NCBI GenBank assembly: GCA_963752345.1
Contig: CAVVYA010000002.1
Coordinates: 434,001 to 498,000 of the forward strand
DNA length: 64,000 bases
Direction of reading: 5' to 3'
DNA from: CAVVYA01 sp963752345
Lineage (GTDB): Bacteria > Pseudomonadota > Alphaproteobacteria > SMXQ01
The translations under genes were made by a program, and so were the position numbers. The first letter of the stretch is position 1. Each line of letters begins with the position of its first letter. Below, piece by piece: positions 18,518 to 27,398 of this stretch. The notes below the pieces were generated by a model. It was given only the letters and a program-made list of their open reading frames with translations. It did no database searches and was not told where the DNA came from.

Positions 18518-19961
18518 GCCTCGGACATCGACTGATAAACCACGCAGTTCGCCGGGAAGGTAACGTCACCGTCGTGCCGACACCGAGCGCGCTCTTGATG
18601 CTCAGCGTACCGCCGTGCAGCAGCATGATCTTCTTGGACAGAGGCAGACCCAGGCCGGTGCCGCCGCGCTTGCGGACAAGACGTTCTCCACCTGGAAGAA
18701 GGGCTCGAGCACCTTTTCGATGTCGGGTTCGGCGATGCCGATTCCGGTATCGGTGATCATGCACGAGCAACTGCCGTCCGCCTCCTGCGTGATATAGGCG
18801 CGCACTTCGCCGCCCGCCTGGGTGAACTTGATCGCGTTTCCGATCAGGTTGATGAAGACCTGCTTGATCAGGGTGGTGTCCGCAGCGCAGCAGACAGGCG
18901 ATCGCTGCGGCGGCTCGAGTGACATGCGCAAGCCCACTTCCGCGGCCTTTTCTCGCAGCAGGCGCAGGCATTGCTCGAGCGTGTGGGTGAGATCGACTTC
19001 CTCTTCCTTGATCGTCAGCCGGCCAACTTCAGCTTTCGAGAAGTCGAGCACGTCGGTGATGATGTTGAGCAGGTGCTTGGCGGTATAGTGGATGTCGTCG
19101 ACATAGGTGGCGTAGCGGTCGGAACCCATCGGCCCGAACATGCGCAACTGCATGATTTCGCTGAAGCCCAGGATCGCGTTCAGCGGTGTGCGCAGTTCAT
19201 GGCTCATGATGGCGAGGAAGTCGCTCTTGGCCTTGCTGGCGGCCATGGCTTCGGTCAGCAGCTCGCTGGTTTGTTCCTTCTCGGCTTTGAAGCATCTCGG
19301 TGCTGATGAAATCGAGCCGGACATAGAGTTCCTGCACATAGCTCGAGAAGATGCCGACCGCGACCGACATGCCGAGGAAGAAGTTGTTGCTCAGCAGAGG
19401 TCGGCCGGGATCGGGTTGACCAGACTGGCCACGGCCTGAGATAGATCGCGAACAGCGATCAGCGCGATGATGGCGGCGTTGATGCAGCGCAGCCGGATGA
19501 GGCTGGAGCCATAGATCACGACCATGATCAGGCCGGCGTAGTACTGCGCGTTGCCCGGCGACCCGGCTACCGCCGTCATCAGGATGATGCCGAAGCCCAG
19601 AAACGAACAGGCGCGCCGCCAGCAGCGTCTGCGCCCAGCGCAGGAAGAATGGCGTATAGGTAAGGCCGACGACGCCGAGCAGGAACGGGCAGATTCCGCC
19701 GAAGCGGATCAGCCAGACATCGTCAGGGCCTCCGGGATCACATAGATATCGAGAATGCCGAAGATGGCATAGAAGACGGCCGCGGCCACAAACAGGAAGA
19801 TGCGGATCGATCGGCAGCGCGCGAATGAGGTGAGTCGGGATGAACCGCTGTTCGACGCTTTCGTCCTCAAAGCACAGGCTCAACGGCCGGATGCGGTAAT
19901 TCGGCGCGTCTCCGGCCGCCTCTCCCGCGCCCGCAGTTTCCTGTGGCTTTGCGTCTTGCAT
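18505..19961 (-). CDS. Membrane-bound sensor histidine kinase (many frameshifts)
   Basis: About 485 residues. After a 50-residue cytoplasmic start come roughly five or six hydrophobic segments (FAGLIMV-like and ISGVVGLTYTPFFLRW-like stretches read in several frames). A HisKA domain follows with the phosphorylated histidine in MSHELRTPLNAILGFSE, then an ATPase domain with NLIGNAIKFTQAGG, ITDTGIGIAEPDIEKV and GTGLGLPLSKKIMLLHGG. The ATG directly follows the FadL stop (TAAATG), so they form one operon. Frame breaks lie near 18535, 18690, 19300 and several places upstream to 19810. No response regulator is visible, so a partner must lie elsewhere. Confidence 0.75.
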
Positions 19962-21257
19962 TTAGAACTGCATTCGAAGGGTCAGGCCGACGATATCCGC
20001 GCTCGTCTCTGTGGTGCCGGTCGTCTGCACCGTGGTGAACAGCGCCGGGAAACTGTTCGTCCGATTGATCGGACCTTCCTTGGCGAACATGTGCTGGTAC
20101 GAGAAATCCAGGGCCACGGACTCGGAAATCTCGTAGGTGGCGCCGACCGAGGCCCACAACCGGTCGACGTCCGGGATAATGGTCGAGCGATATTGATCGC
20201 GGGTCGGCGTCCGGTCGTACAACATTCCGCCGCGTAGCACCCAGCCGGGCGCCACCGCCCATTGCGCGCCGAGCGACAAGCTCCAGGTGTCACGGAAGTT
20301 CTCCGTGGTCGTCGGCTGAGTGCCGTCCGCCAGCATCAGGCGCACTTCCTTGAAGCGTGACCAGCCGTAGTAGCCGACCTGGCCGAGCAGTGTGACGGTC
20401 GGCGTGACGTCGTAGGCGACGCCGAGCGCGATCGTGTCAGGTAGTTTCACTTCCGTCGAGAACATCCTGCACGGTCTTGGCGCCGCCGTATTCTGTCGTC
20501 GCCTCGCCCGTCGATCTTGTGGGTAATGGGCGAGCGGTAGGTGATGCCGACGCGGACATTGTCGGCCGGCTTGAACAGGGCGCCGACATTGTAGCCGAGC
20601 GACCAGTCGCTGCCTTCGACACTGAAAAGTCCATCGGTCGCCGGCGTCGGCGCGCCGCTCGGGTCGAGCGGATTGGGCAGCGCATTGACGAGCTTGGCGT
20701 CCATGTACTGGGCGTCGATGCCGCCGCCGATCGATATCCGCGGATGCACGCGATAGGCGATGCTGGGTGCGATGTCGACGGCACGCAGGCTGGCGCGAGT
20801 CGAAGTCGTAGCGGCCGAAGAAGTCGTTGTCGTAGTGGTTTGCCAGGGCGAAGGGCACCGTCACGCCGAGGCCGAGCCAGAGTCCCTCGGCGGCGGGCGC
20901 CGCGAGATACATGTGACCGCTCATCTGCGGATCGAATCCCTGATCGGATGTGCCGGTAAACGGCGCGGCCGCACCGAACAACACCGAAGCGGTCGAACCT
21001 CTGTTCGAAATTTCCGCGTGCGGCATGATCACGTGCGTGCCGATCTGCGCTTCGGCACGCTTCAGCTCCGTCATGCCGGCCGGGTTGTAGAAGATGGTGC
21101 TGGCGTCGTCGGCGATCGCGGCGCTACCGGCGTAGGACCGTCCGCTTCCCGAGGCGCTCTGTTCGTTGAGCATGAAGGCGGCCGAATGGGTTTCGCCCGA
21201 CAGTAAAATCAACCCGCCGAAAACGGCCAATGCTCTAAATCGGTCGCCCGTTACCAT
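19962..21257 (-). CDS. FadL/OmpP1/TodX family outer-membrane channel (two frameshifts)
   Basis: Outer-membrane beta-barrel for hydrophobic molecules such as long-chain fatty acids or aromatics. After the signal peptide, the mature start AAFMLNEQSASGSGRSYAGS and the following DDASTIFYNPAGMTELK are the family's plug or hatch signature. The protein ends in aromatic QF (LTLRMQF), as barrel proteins do. Length is about 430 residues, normal for FadL. The frame leaves near 20800 and returns near 20470. The intervening frame reads IGGGIDAQYMDAKLV and LGYNVGALFKPADNV, which is clearly FadL. It is coupled to the downstream histidine kinase. Confidence 0.85.
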   Translation of the reverse strand: MVTGDRFRALAVFGGLILLSGETHSAAFMLNEQSASGSGRSYAGSAAIADDASTIFYNPAGMTELKRAEAQIGTHVIMPHAEISNRGSTASVLFGAAAPFTGTSDQGFDPQMSGHMYLAAPAAEGLWLGLGVTVPFALANHYDNDFFGRYDFDSRQPACRRHRTQHRLSRASADIDRRRHRRPVHGRQARQCAAQSARPERRADAGDRWTFQCRRQRLVARLQCRRPVQAGRQCPRRHHLPLAHYPQDRRARRRQNTAAPRPCRMFSTEVKLPDTIALGVAYDVTPTVTLLGQVGYYGWSRFKEVRLMLADGTQPTTTENFRDTWSLSLGAQWAVAPGWVLRGGMLYDRTPTRDQYRSTIIPDVDRLWASVGATYEISESVALDFSYQHMFAKEGPINRTNSFPALFTTVQTTGTTETSADIVGLTLRMQF

Positions 21258-21351
21258 AGTGTTTCCATCCCCTGCTAAGTCATTGGAAGGGCGAACAGAC
21301 TGCTGCGCGCCCCGTTGCGCACCCCTACATACCAGAGTGCACCGAGCGTGG

Positions 21352-21366
21352 TTAACGTTGGCTTAA
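21352..21366. promoter_or_regulatory. CtrA-type box TTAA-N7-TTAA upstream of fadL-like operon
   Basis: TTAA at 21352-21355 and TTAA at 21363-21366 are exactly 7 bp apart, the consensus spacing for the cell-cycle regulator CtrA of alphaproteobacteria. The box lies 95 bp before the FadL start at 21257, a plausible promoter distance. Confidence 0.5.
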
Positions 21367-21828
21367 ACCAATCAAAAAGGCAGGGACCGGCGAGGCGCAC
21401 CGGTCTCGAGGACCTTGCGGCCCGTTGTCGCGCAGTCTCAGGGGCGCCATGCGCGAGGCCTCAGCTGCTCGTACATATTATTGATATGACTGCTTTTTTA
21501 CGGTGCGCGGACCGCTCTACCGTTACGCCGTCCACGAGGCTCGCCCTGGTTGCGCGACCATGCGTGAGCAACCAACAGCGCACACGGTTTGCCCCACGCG
21601 GAGGCCGGCAAGTTGCCATTATTGGCCATGCTCCCGATCGAACGCGTGCGTCACGGTGCTATCACCGTGAGATCGGCGCTGGCACGGGATCGAGGGCCGC
21701 GACACCTCTGCGCGATCCCATCGCCGAGGCGCGTCCCGCGTTGCGGTCGGCAAAAGCGGCAGCCCCGGGCGTGACGCTGCCCGATCACTCGGGCATTGCC
21801 ACGGCCGGGGCCGCTCGATCAGGTTCGG
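21367..21828. other. Gene-poor stretch between fadL-like promoter and a receptor gene
   Basis: About 460 bp with no frame that resembles a protein. Open frames here are broken or arginine-rich antisense artefacts. A short AT-rich patch near 21475-21505 could belong to a promoter. I recognise no RNA gene or repeat. Confidence 0.5.
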
Positions 21829-23172
21829 CTACTTGCAGGTGATGGTCGTCGCTTCCTGCTTGTCGCCCGGATAGCTCACTTCGCAAGCCAGGCCGGCCTT
21901 CAGCTCCTTGCGGTCTGCCTTCTGGCCGGCGATCGTCACCTGGGTGCGGCTGCCGCTGACATCGGCGGTCTGCTCCTTGCCGTCGACCTCGAACTGGATG
22001 TCGCGTCCGCCGTTACCAACGGCTTTCAGCGTGGTCATCACGGACGGCATCTTGTCCAGACCCTTTTCCTTGGCGAGCGCCGCGAGTTGCTCGTCGTCAA
22101 GGGCCTCGGCCGGCAACCCGTTCTTGACCTTCATTTGCTCGATGAAGTCCGTCAGGGCAGGCGGCGGATAGGAGGTCTTGCTGACCAGCCGCTGCACCAG
22201 CTCGCCCTTCATGGGAGTGAAATCCTCGCTGAACTGAAGGTGGGCGTTCTTGAGGAATTCGGGATCCTGGATGGTCTTGTCGTAAGCCGTGCGATAAGCC
22301 GCGACGATGTCGGCCGGCGTATTCGGCGGCAGGGCATACCACTTGTCGATCTGGTTGAGCGTCGTCCAGAAATCGAACGAATCCTGTCCCGCGCCTTGCA
22401 GCTTGCCGGCGATCAGGTCATCGAACACCGGCACGTCGGCGAAATCCGATCGACCCTCCACGTCGCCCTTCTCGTTGAGAGAGCCCATCTGCGCCACGCC
22501 CCGGAATTCGCCGCTCTTGAACATCTCCTTAAGCAGGCTGAGGTTGGACGTGCCGATCATGTCGACCTCGCCGCGGCGCACCGCGAGCAGCAGGTGCGAC
22601 GTGCCGGGGTAGCCGATGACGAACTTCACGTTCCAGCCCAATCCCTCCTGGCCGAACATCACCATCTGCGCCCAACTGCGCGAGCCGTCGAGCTCGCCCA
22701 CCACGACCGGGGGCTGTGACCTGTCGGTCAGGTTCTTGTATTTCTTGCTGTTGATGAAGACAATCGATCCACCACGCGACACCCCGCCAAAGAGATGGAA
22801 CTGGGTCGGGTTGTATTTGACCACCGGCTTCTTGAGGTTGTTGGGATCGATATGAGCGCTGCTGCCGCCGAGCCATGACAGGCCGTCGGGCTTCACCGAG
22901 GCGGCGAAATAGTTCAGCGCCTTGGTGCCATGGCCGCCGGGCATGTTGCGGTACTGAATAGAGGGATTTCCCGGCAGATATTTCTCCAGGTAGCGTCCCA
23001 CCAGCCGCGTGGTGCCGTCGGTGCCGCCGCCGGCCCCGGAGCCCATGATCGCGTCGATTTTCTTGCCCTTGAAATTGACCTCGGCGGCGGCGTCGGTGGG
23101 CGCCAGCAGCGCGGCACCGGCGACAACGCCGAAAACCATCGTCGCCACAGATTGAATGAAGGCTCGCATCAT
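21829..23172 (-). CDS. Bug/TctC-like solute receptor with C-terminal extension
   Basis: A 447-residue periplasmic receptor, about 110 residues longer than usual. The signal peptide ends near PTDAAAE. The core has IDAIMGSGAGGGTDGTTRLVG, RYLEKYLPGNPSIQY and NMPGGHGTKALNYF. The extra C-terminus (from about residue 350) starts with a short helical segment and finishes with a small beta-rich domain rich in lysine (VDGKEQTADVSGSRTQVTI) and a possible disulfide pair (LACEVSY and TITCK). It is preceded by GGGAGAGG and lies downstream of the cupin genes on the same strand, so it may be the substrate receptor of that pathway. Confidence 0.83.
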   Translation of the reverse strand: MMRAFIQSVATMVFGVVAGAALLAPTDAAAEVNFKGKKIDAIMGSGAGGGTDGTTRLVGRYLEKYLPGNPSIQYRNMPGGHGTKALNYFAASVKPDGLSWLGGSSAHIDPNNLKKPVVKYNPTQFHLFGGVSRGGSIVFINSKKYKNLTDRSQPPVVVGELDGSRSWAQMVMFGQEGLGWNVKFVIGYPGTSHLLLAVRRGEVDMIGTSNLSLLKEMFKSGEFRGVAQMGSLNEKGDVEGRSDFADVPVFDDLIAGKLQGAGQDSFDFWTTLNQIDKWYALPPNTPADIVAAYRTAYDKTIQDPEFLKNAHLQFSEDFTPMKGELVQRLVSKTSYPPPALTDFIEQMKVKNGLPAEALDDEQLAALAKEKGLDKMPSVMTTLKAVGNGGRDIQFEVDGKEQTADVSGSRTQVTIAGQKADRKELKAGLACEVSYPGDKQEATTITCK

Positions 23173-23245
23173 ACCTCTCCCTATCTTTGCCCTTGGTCTT
23201 GTTCTGTTTGGGGCAATTCGTCGGTTTCAGTCGTTTCGTTTCGCC

Positions 23246-24361
23246 CTAGACGGCAACCTCTTTTTTCTGCAGCAGCACACGTTCGTCCATGAACTCGTTC
23301 ATGCGGCATTGTACGCCGTTTTTACGCAGCTCCTCCATAAAGATCTGGTGAACACGGGGGTCCTGATCCTCGTATTCGATCTGCGCGCCGCCCTTCTTGA
23401 AACTGACGTCGACGCCGAGCTTGATGCGCCGCTTCTCGTTCGAGAACGGATAGCGGCTGCTGCCATACGCCGTCGCCATGTAGCGCACCGGCTCGCGGCT
23501 GGTGTTGAAATGCTGGTGCCAGATCATGTCGGTAGGGGCGAAGACGCAGCCCTCCTGCCAGTCGTAGCGCCGGAGCTCTTCGCCTTCGTGCCAAAACAGC
23601 GAGTAGCCCTGGCCCTTGACGATGAAGACGTGGAAGTCGGGGCCGTGCCGGTGGGCCTTCTTGTAGGTGCCGACCGACATCTCCGAGCAGTGGGCGTGCA
23701 TGGTGCCGTCGGCCAGGATGAAGACCATGTTGGCGCTGCCGGCGCCGCGGCTGCCCCAGGCATTGAGCTCGAAAGAGCCGACATCGGGGATGAAGTTGGT
23801 TTCCCACATCTTGCGGTTGCCATGGGTCGGCACCAGATCGCCTTCGCCGGCGAAATAGCCTTCCTTGCCCTCACGCTCCGGGAAAACGGCCGGGTTGTCG
23901 AAGATGAATTTGTCGTTGCGCAGGGTATTCATCATCATCGGCAGATTGTTGGTCGAGGCGATGCGCGCGGGCTCCTTGCCGGAGCCGTTGAAGAACCGGT
24001 AGGGCGCATTGAGGGGCAGCGCGAACAGGCTGCGCGGGCCCCACTCGAAGCTGTGCTCGCGGCCCTTCGAATCCTCGACCACGACGGTACCGTAACCCGA
24101 CAGCACGTAGAACACCTCCTCGTAGAGGTGCTTCTGCTGCTGGGTCTTGGCGCCGGGTGCCAATTCCATGAGAAAGATCGAGATGAAATCGCCGCGGCCC
24201 TTCATATGCACGAAGGCGCCGTTGGCGCCGAGCCGTGCCCAGGGTTTCGTCTCGACTTTCATCAGATCGACGCAGAAGTCCTCGACGACGGGGATGCCTT
24301 CACTCTCGGTCCAGTCGAGATAGGTATCGACCAGAAAGCGCGGTTCGCCAGGATTGCTCAT
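23246..24361 (-). CDS. Bicupin protein 1 of 3
   Basis: A 371-residue protein with two cupin domains. In the N-terminal cupin the usual HxH is reduced (KTQQQKHLYEEVFYVLSG) and the second-motif histidine is tyrosine (LNAPYRFFNGSG). The C-terminal cupin keeps AHRHGPDFHVFIVKGQG and IWHQHFNTS, which could hold iron. ATG 24361 overlaps the stop of the upstream paralogue (TAATG). It ends in a basic tail (LLQKKEVAV). The enzyme activity is unknown. Context (gentisate-dioxygenase-like gene, TTT permease) suggests an aromatic or organic-acid pathway. Confidence 0.7.
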   Translation of the reverse strand: MSNPGEPRFLVDTYLDWTESEGIPVVEDFCVDLMKVETKPWARLGANGAFVHMKGRGDFISIFLMELAPGAKTQQQKHLYEEVFYVLSGYGTVVVEDSKGREHSFEWGPRSLFALPLNAPYRFFNGSGKEPARIASTNNLPMMMNTLRNDKFIFDNPAVFPEREGKEGYFAGEGDLVPTHGNRKMWETNFIPDVGSFELNAWGSRGAGSANMVFILADGTMHAHCSEMSVGTYKKAHRHGPDFHVFIVKGQGYSLFWHEGEELRRYDWQEGCVFAPTDMIWHQHFNTSREPVRYMATAYGSSRYPFSNEKRRIKLGVDVSFKKGGAQIEYEDQDPRVHQIFMEELRKNGVQCRMNEFMDERVLLQKKEVAV

Positions 24362-25479
24362 TACACCACCACCTTTTCGTATTTTGATTCGTCGAAGTGT
24401 TTGCCCATTTGCGACTTGACGCCGGTCCTGGCGATCTCCGCCAGCCACATCGCGTGAATGCGCGGATCCTGATCCTCGTATTCGATCTGCCGGCCGCCCT
24501 TCTTGATGCTCACGTCGGAGCGGTTGCCTTCCGAGCCGGCGCGGCGCAGATGGATCACGGGATAGCGCTTGGACCCCATGCCGACCGCCAGGTAGCGCGC
24601 CGGTTGCTGGCTCGTATCGAAGTGCTGATGGAACATGTCGGCGGGCGGCGCGAAGATCATCCCGTGACGCCAGTCGATGCGCGTGAAGTCCCTGTCGCCC
24701 TCGTACCAGAGCAGGGAATACCCCGTGCCGTGGACGAGGAAGATATGCAGACCGGCGCCGTGCCGGTGGCCTTTCTTATAAGTGCCGACCGGCATTTCCG
24801 AGGCGTGAGCGCCCAAGGCGCCGTCCGCCAGGATGAATTGCATGTTCGAGGAACCGGCGCCGCGATCTTCCCAGGGGCGGAGCTCGAAGCTGCCGAGATC
24901 GGGAACGAAGTTGGTATCCCATATGATGCGGCCGGGGCGAATCGACGTCATTTCGCCTTCGCCGCTGAAATAGCCGGCGGGGCCCTCGCGCTCCGGAAAT
25001 TTACCGTCGCAGTTGAAGATGAATGTTTCACTGTGCAACAGGTTCATCATGAAGACGAAATCGTTGCACGAGGCGAGCCGGGTCGGCTCCTTGCCCGAGC
25101 CGTTGAAAATCTGATAGCGCGCGTTGAGCGGCGCGGAGAACATGCTGCGCGGACCATACTCGAACGTGTGCTTGCCGCCGTCGGAGGCCTCGACCATGAC
25201 ACTGCCGTGGCCGGACAGGACGTAGAAAACCTCCTCATAGAGGTGCTTCTGCGGCGCGGACTTGCCGCCGGCCGGCAGCTCCATGAGGAAGACGCTCACG
25301 TAGTCGCCGCGCCCCTTGAGATTGATGATCGCGCCCTGACAGCCGTCGCCGAGGCGCGGCCAGGGCCCGGTTTCGCAGGCCAAGCCATCGACCCCGAACT
25401 CGTCATAGACCGGAATCCCTTCGGCGTTGCACCAGTCGAGATAGGGATCGATCAGGTATCTCAGGGCTGCATTGTCCAT
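24361..25479 (-). CDS. Bicupin protein 2 of 3
   Basis: A 372-residue paralogue of its two neighbours, with matching landmarks along the whole length: IDPYLDWCNAEGIPVYDEFG, SAPQKHLYEEVFYVLSGHG, LNARYQIFNGSGKEPTR, KKGHRHGAGLHIFLVHGTG and FHQHFDTSQQPARYLAV. As in the others, the N-terminal cupin has lost one metal histidine and the C-terminal cupin retains them. The 24-base gap to paralogue 3 and the 1-base overlap with paralogue 1 indicate one transcript. The conserved ending YEDQDPRIHAMWLAE is shared by all three. Confidence 0.7.
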   Translation of the reverse strand: MDNAALRYLIDPYLDWCNAEGIPVYDEFGVDGLACETGPWPRLGDGCQGAIINLKGRGDYVSVFLMELPAGGKSAPQKHLYEEVFYVLSGHGSVMVEASDGGKHTFEYGPRSMFSAPLNARYQIFNGSGKEPTRLASCNDFVFMMNLLHSETFIFNCDGKFPEREGPAGYFSGEGEMTSIRPGRIIWDTNFVPDLGSFELRPWEDRGAGSSNMQFILADGALGAHASEMPVGTYKKGHRHGAGLHIFLVHGTGYSLLWYEGDRDFTRIDWRHGMIFAPPADMFHQHFDTSQQPARYLAVGMGSKRYPVIHLRRAGSEGNRSDVSIKKGGRQIEYEDQDPRIHAMWLAEIARTGVKSQMGKHFDESKYEKVVV

Positions 25480-25503
25480 ATACGCCTCTTGCTTGCCACA
25501 GTT

Positions 25504-26619
25504 CTATGACGCCTCGCGCAGGATGCGCGCCTCGTCGAAGAAACGGCCCATGCCCGAGGGTACGCCGGTCTTCGCGAGTTCGCGCAGCCAGATCGCGTGA
25601 ATGCGGGGATCCTGGTCTTCGTAGTCGATCTGCAGCCCGCCCTCTTTGACGCTCGCCTCCGGGTTGAGCTTACGCGCGACCTTGCGTGCTGTCATGGGAT
25701 AGCGATGGCTGCCCAGCGAGACGGCAAGATAGCGCGCCGGCTGCGGGCTGGTGTTGAAATGCTGATGGAACATGCCGTCGTCCGGGGTGAAGACGAAGCC
25801 ATGCTGCCACTCGTGGCGCATGAAATCGGTATCGCCTTCGTACCACATGAGCGTGTAGCCGGTGCCGCTGACGGCGAAGACATGGGCGCCGGCGCCGTGA
25901 CGATGGCCCTTCTTGTAGGTGCCGACCGCCATTTCCGAGGTATGGGCGTGCATCACGCTGTCGGCCAGGATGAACTTGATGTTCTTGCTGCCGGTGCCGC
26001 GGTTTTCCCAGGCGGGCAATTCGAACGTCGCGAGGTCGGGGACGAAGTTCGTCTCCCACATATGCTTGCCCGGCTTGAGCGCCAGGAAATCGCCGTCGCC
26101 GGCGAAATAGCCGTCCTTGCCGGCGCGCTCGGCGAACGACCAAGGCTGGTCGAACACGAAGGCTTCCGAATGGAACAGGTTCATCAGCAGCGGCAGGTTG
26201 TTGGCCGAGACCAGCCGCGCGGGCTCGCTGCCCGAGCCGTTGAACAAGCGGATCGGCGCATTGAGCGGCGGCGAGAACAGGCTGTGCGGCCCCCATTCGA
26301 AATTGGTCGAACGTCCCGGCGCGGCCTCGACGACGGCGCTGCCATGGCCCGAGAGCACATAGTAGACATCGTCGTAGAGATGCCGCTGCCAGGACGTCTT
26401 GCCCCCAGGCGGAATTTCGATGATCTGCAGCGCGACGAAATCGCCGCGCCCCTTGAGGTGGACGAAGGCGCCGTTCGCGCCGACGCGCGGCCATGGCGCG
26501 ACAGCCACCTTGTGCAGGTCGACGGCATGGCCCTCGACCACCGGCACGCCTTCCCCCTTGGCCCAATCGAGATAGGGCTCGAGGAGGAATTTGATGCCGG
26601 TGGGCGCGTCCATAGGCAC
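25504..26619 (-). CDS. Bicupin protein 3 of 3
   Basis: A 371-residue member of the tandem trio. Landmarks are LEPYLDWAKGEGVPVVEG, KTSWQRHLYDDVYYVLSGHG, LNAPIRLFNGSGSEPAR, KKGHRHGAGAHVFAVSGTG and FHQHFNTSPQPARYLAV. All three proteins keep a WETNF or WDTNF/VPDLGSFEL-type linker between the cupins. The repeated gene suggests either a hetero-oligomer or stepwise enzymes acting on related intermediates. The gene upstream on the same strand encodes a haem-oxygenase-fold protein 17 bp away. Confidence 0.7.
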   Translation of the reverse strand: MPMDAPTGIKFLLEPYLDWAKGEGVPVVEGHAVDLHKVAVAPWPRVGANGAFVHLKGRGDFVALQIIEIPPGGKTSWQRHLYDDVYYVLSGHGSAVVEAAPGRSTNFEWGPHSLFSPPLNAPIRLFNGSGSEPARLVSANNLPLLMNLFHSEAFVFDQPWSFAERAGKDGYFAGDGDFLALKPGKHMWETNFVPDLATFELPAWENRGTGSKNIKFILADSVMHAHTSEMAVGTYKKGHRHGAGAHVFAVSGTGYTLMWYEGDTDFMRHEWQHGFVFTPDDGMFHQHFNTSPQPARYLAVSLGSHRYPMTARKVARKLNPEASVKEGGLQIDYEDQDPRIHAIWLRELAKTGVPSGMGRFFDEARILREAS

Positions 26620-26636
26620 GTCTCCCAGGTGGTAAC

Positions 26637-27377
26637 TCAGCGCGGGCCGGGCTCTTCGGCCATCATGTCGTGCAGCAGGCCCTTCCAGACCCGCTCGATC
26701 GCCCAGCTCTCGTGCAATCCTTCGAGCACCAGGTCGAGATCGGCTTTGGTGTGCGCGTGGCGCTTGACGACCTGCAGCAGCATGTGGGCGTGCTCGACGT
26801 CGACCTCGGCATGCTCCTTGGCATTGAGTTGTTTATGGAACGGAATGCCGAGATCTTCCTCGAAGCGCTTGCCCATGCGGTAAGACATGCCGCCGCCGTC
26901 GACCCATTCGGAGGAGTTGCTGACTTCGAGCGCCACCGAGGCGGCGAGCGACTTGAGCCACGGGCTGTCCTTGCCGAGATGGACCCAGGCGTAGATGCAG
27001 GTGCGCGTCTCGGGCCGCATGACGGTCGTGCGAAAATCCTCTGCGGTCAGCCCGATATGCTCGGACGATTTGACTTGCAGCGAAAAGTGGTCCGTCACAT
27101 TGCGCTCTTTGTTGCCCGACAGTTCGTCTTCCTCATGGGCCCAGACCAGCTTCTTGACGTCCATCGGCGCCAGCGCCTGGGCGAAGGCCCAGCAGTCGCG
27201 ACGGTTGATGTTCCACAGGCTTTTCTGCAGCGTATAGATCTGGGCGCGCTTCTGGGTCAGCGGCAGCGCGAGCAGCTTCTTATATTGCGGCGATTGGAAC
27301 TGCGCGTTGGCGCCGCGCCGGACCTCTTCGATGAAGGGCTTGAGATCGGGTTCGCTCGATTTGAGTGCTGTCGCCAT
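26637..27377 (-). CDS. Haem-oxygenase-fold (TENA/PqqC/HDO-like) protein, probably iron-dependent
   Basis: An all-helical protein of 246 residues. Candidate metal ligands lie in VWAHEEDELSGN (about residues 80-91), LNAKEHAEVDVEHAHMLLQVV (about 180-200) and LHESWAIERVWKG. Haem-oxygenase-like diiron oxidases use such Glu/His sets to oxidise substrates with O2. PqqC uses none, so the metal dependence is inferred. Upstream is a Shine-Dalgarno-like AGGAGGAAAG. It sits between the gentisate-dioxygenase-like gene and the bicupins, so it likely acts in the same pathway. Confidence 0.7.
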   Translation of the reverse strand: MATALKSSEPDLKPFIEEVRRGANAQFQSPQYKKLLALPLTQKRAQIYTLQKSLWNINRRDCWAFAQALAPMDVKKLVWAHEEDELSGNKERNVTDHFSLQVKSSEHIGLTAEDFRTTVMRPETRTCIYAWVHLGKDSPWLKSLAASVALEVSNSSEWVDGGGMSYRMGKRFEEDLGIPFHKQLNAKEHAEVDVEHAHMLLQVVKRHAHTKADLDLVLEGLHESWAIERVWKGLLHDMMAEEPGPR

Positions 27378-27398
27378 CGTCTTTCCTCCTAAGTGTAG

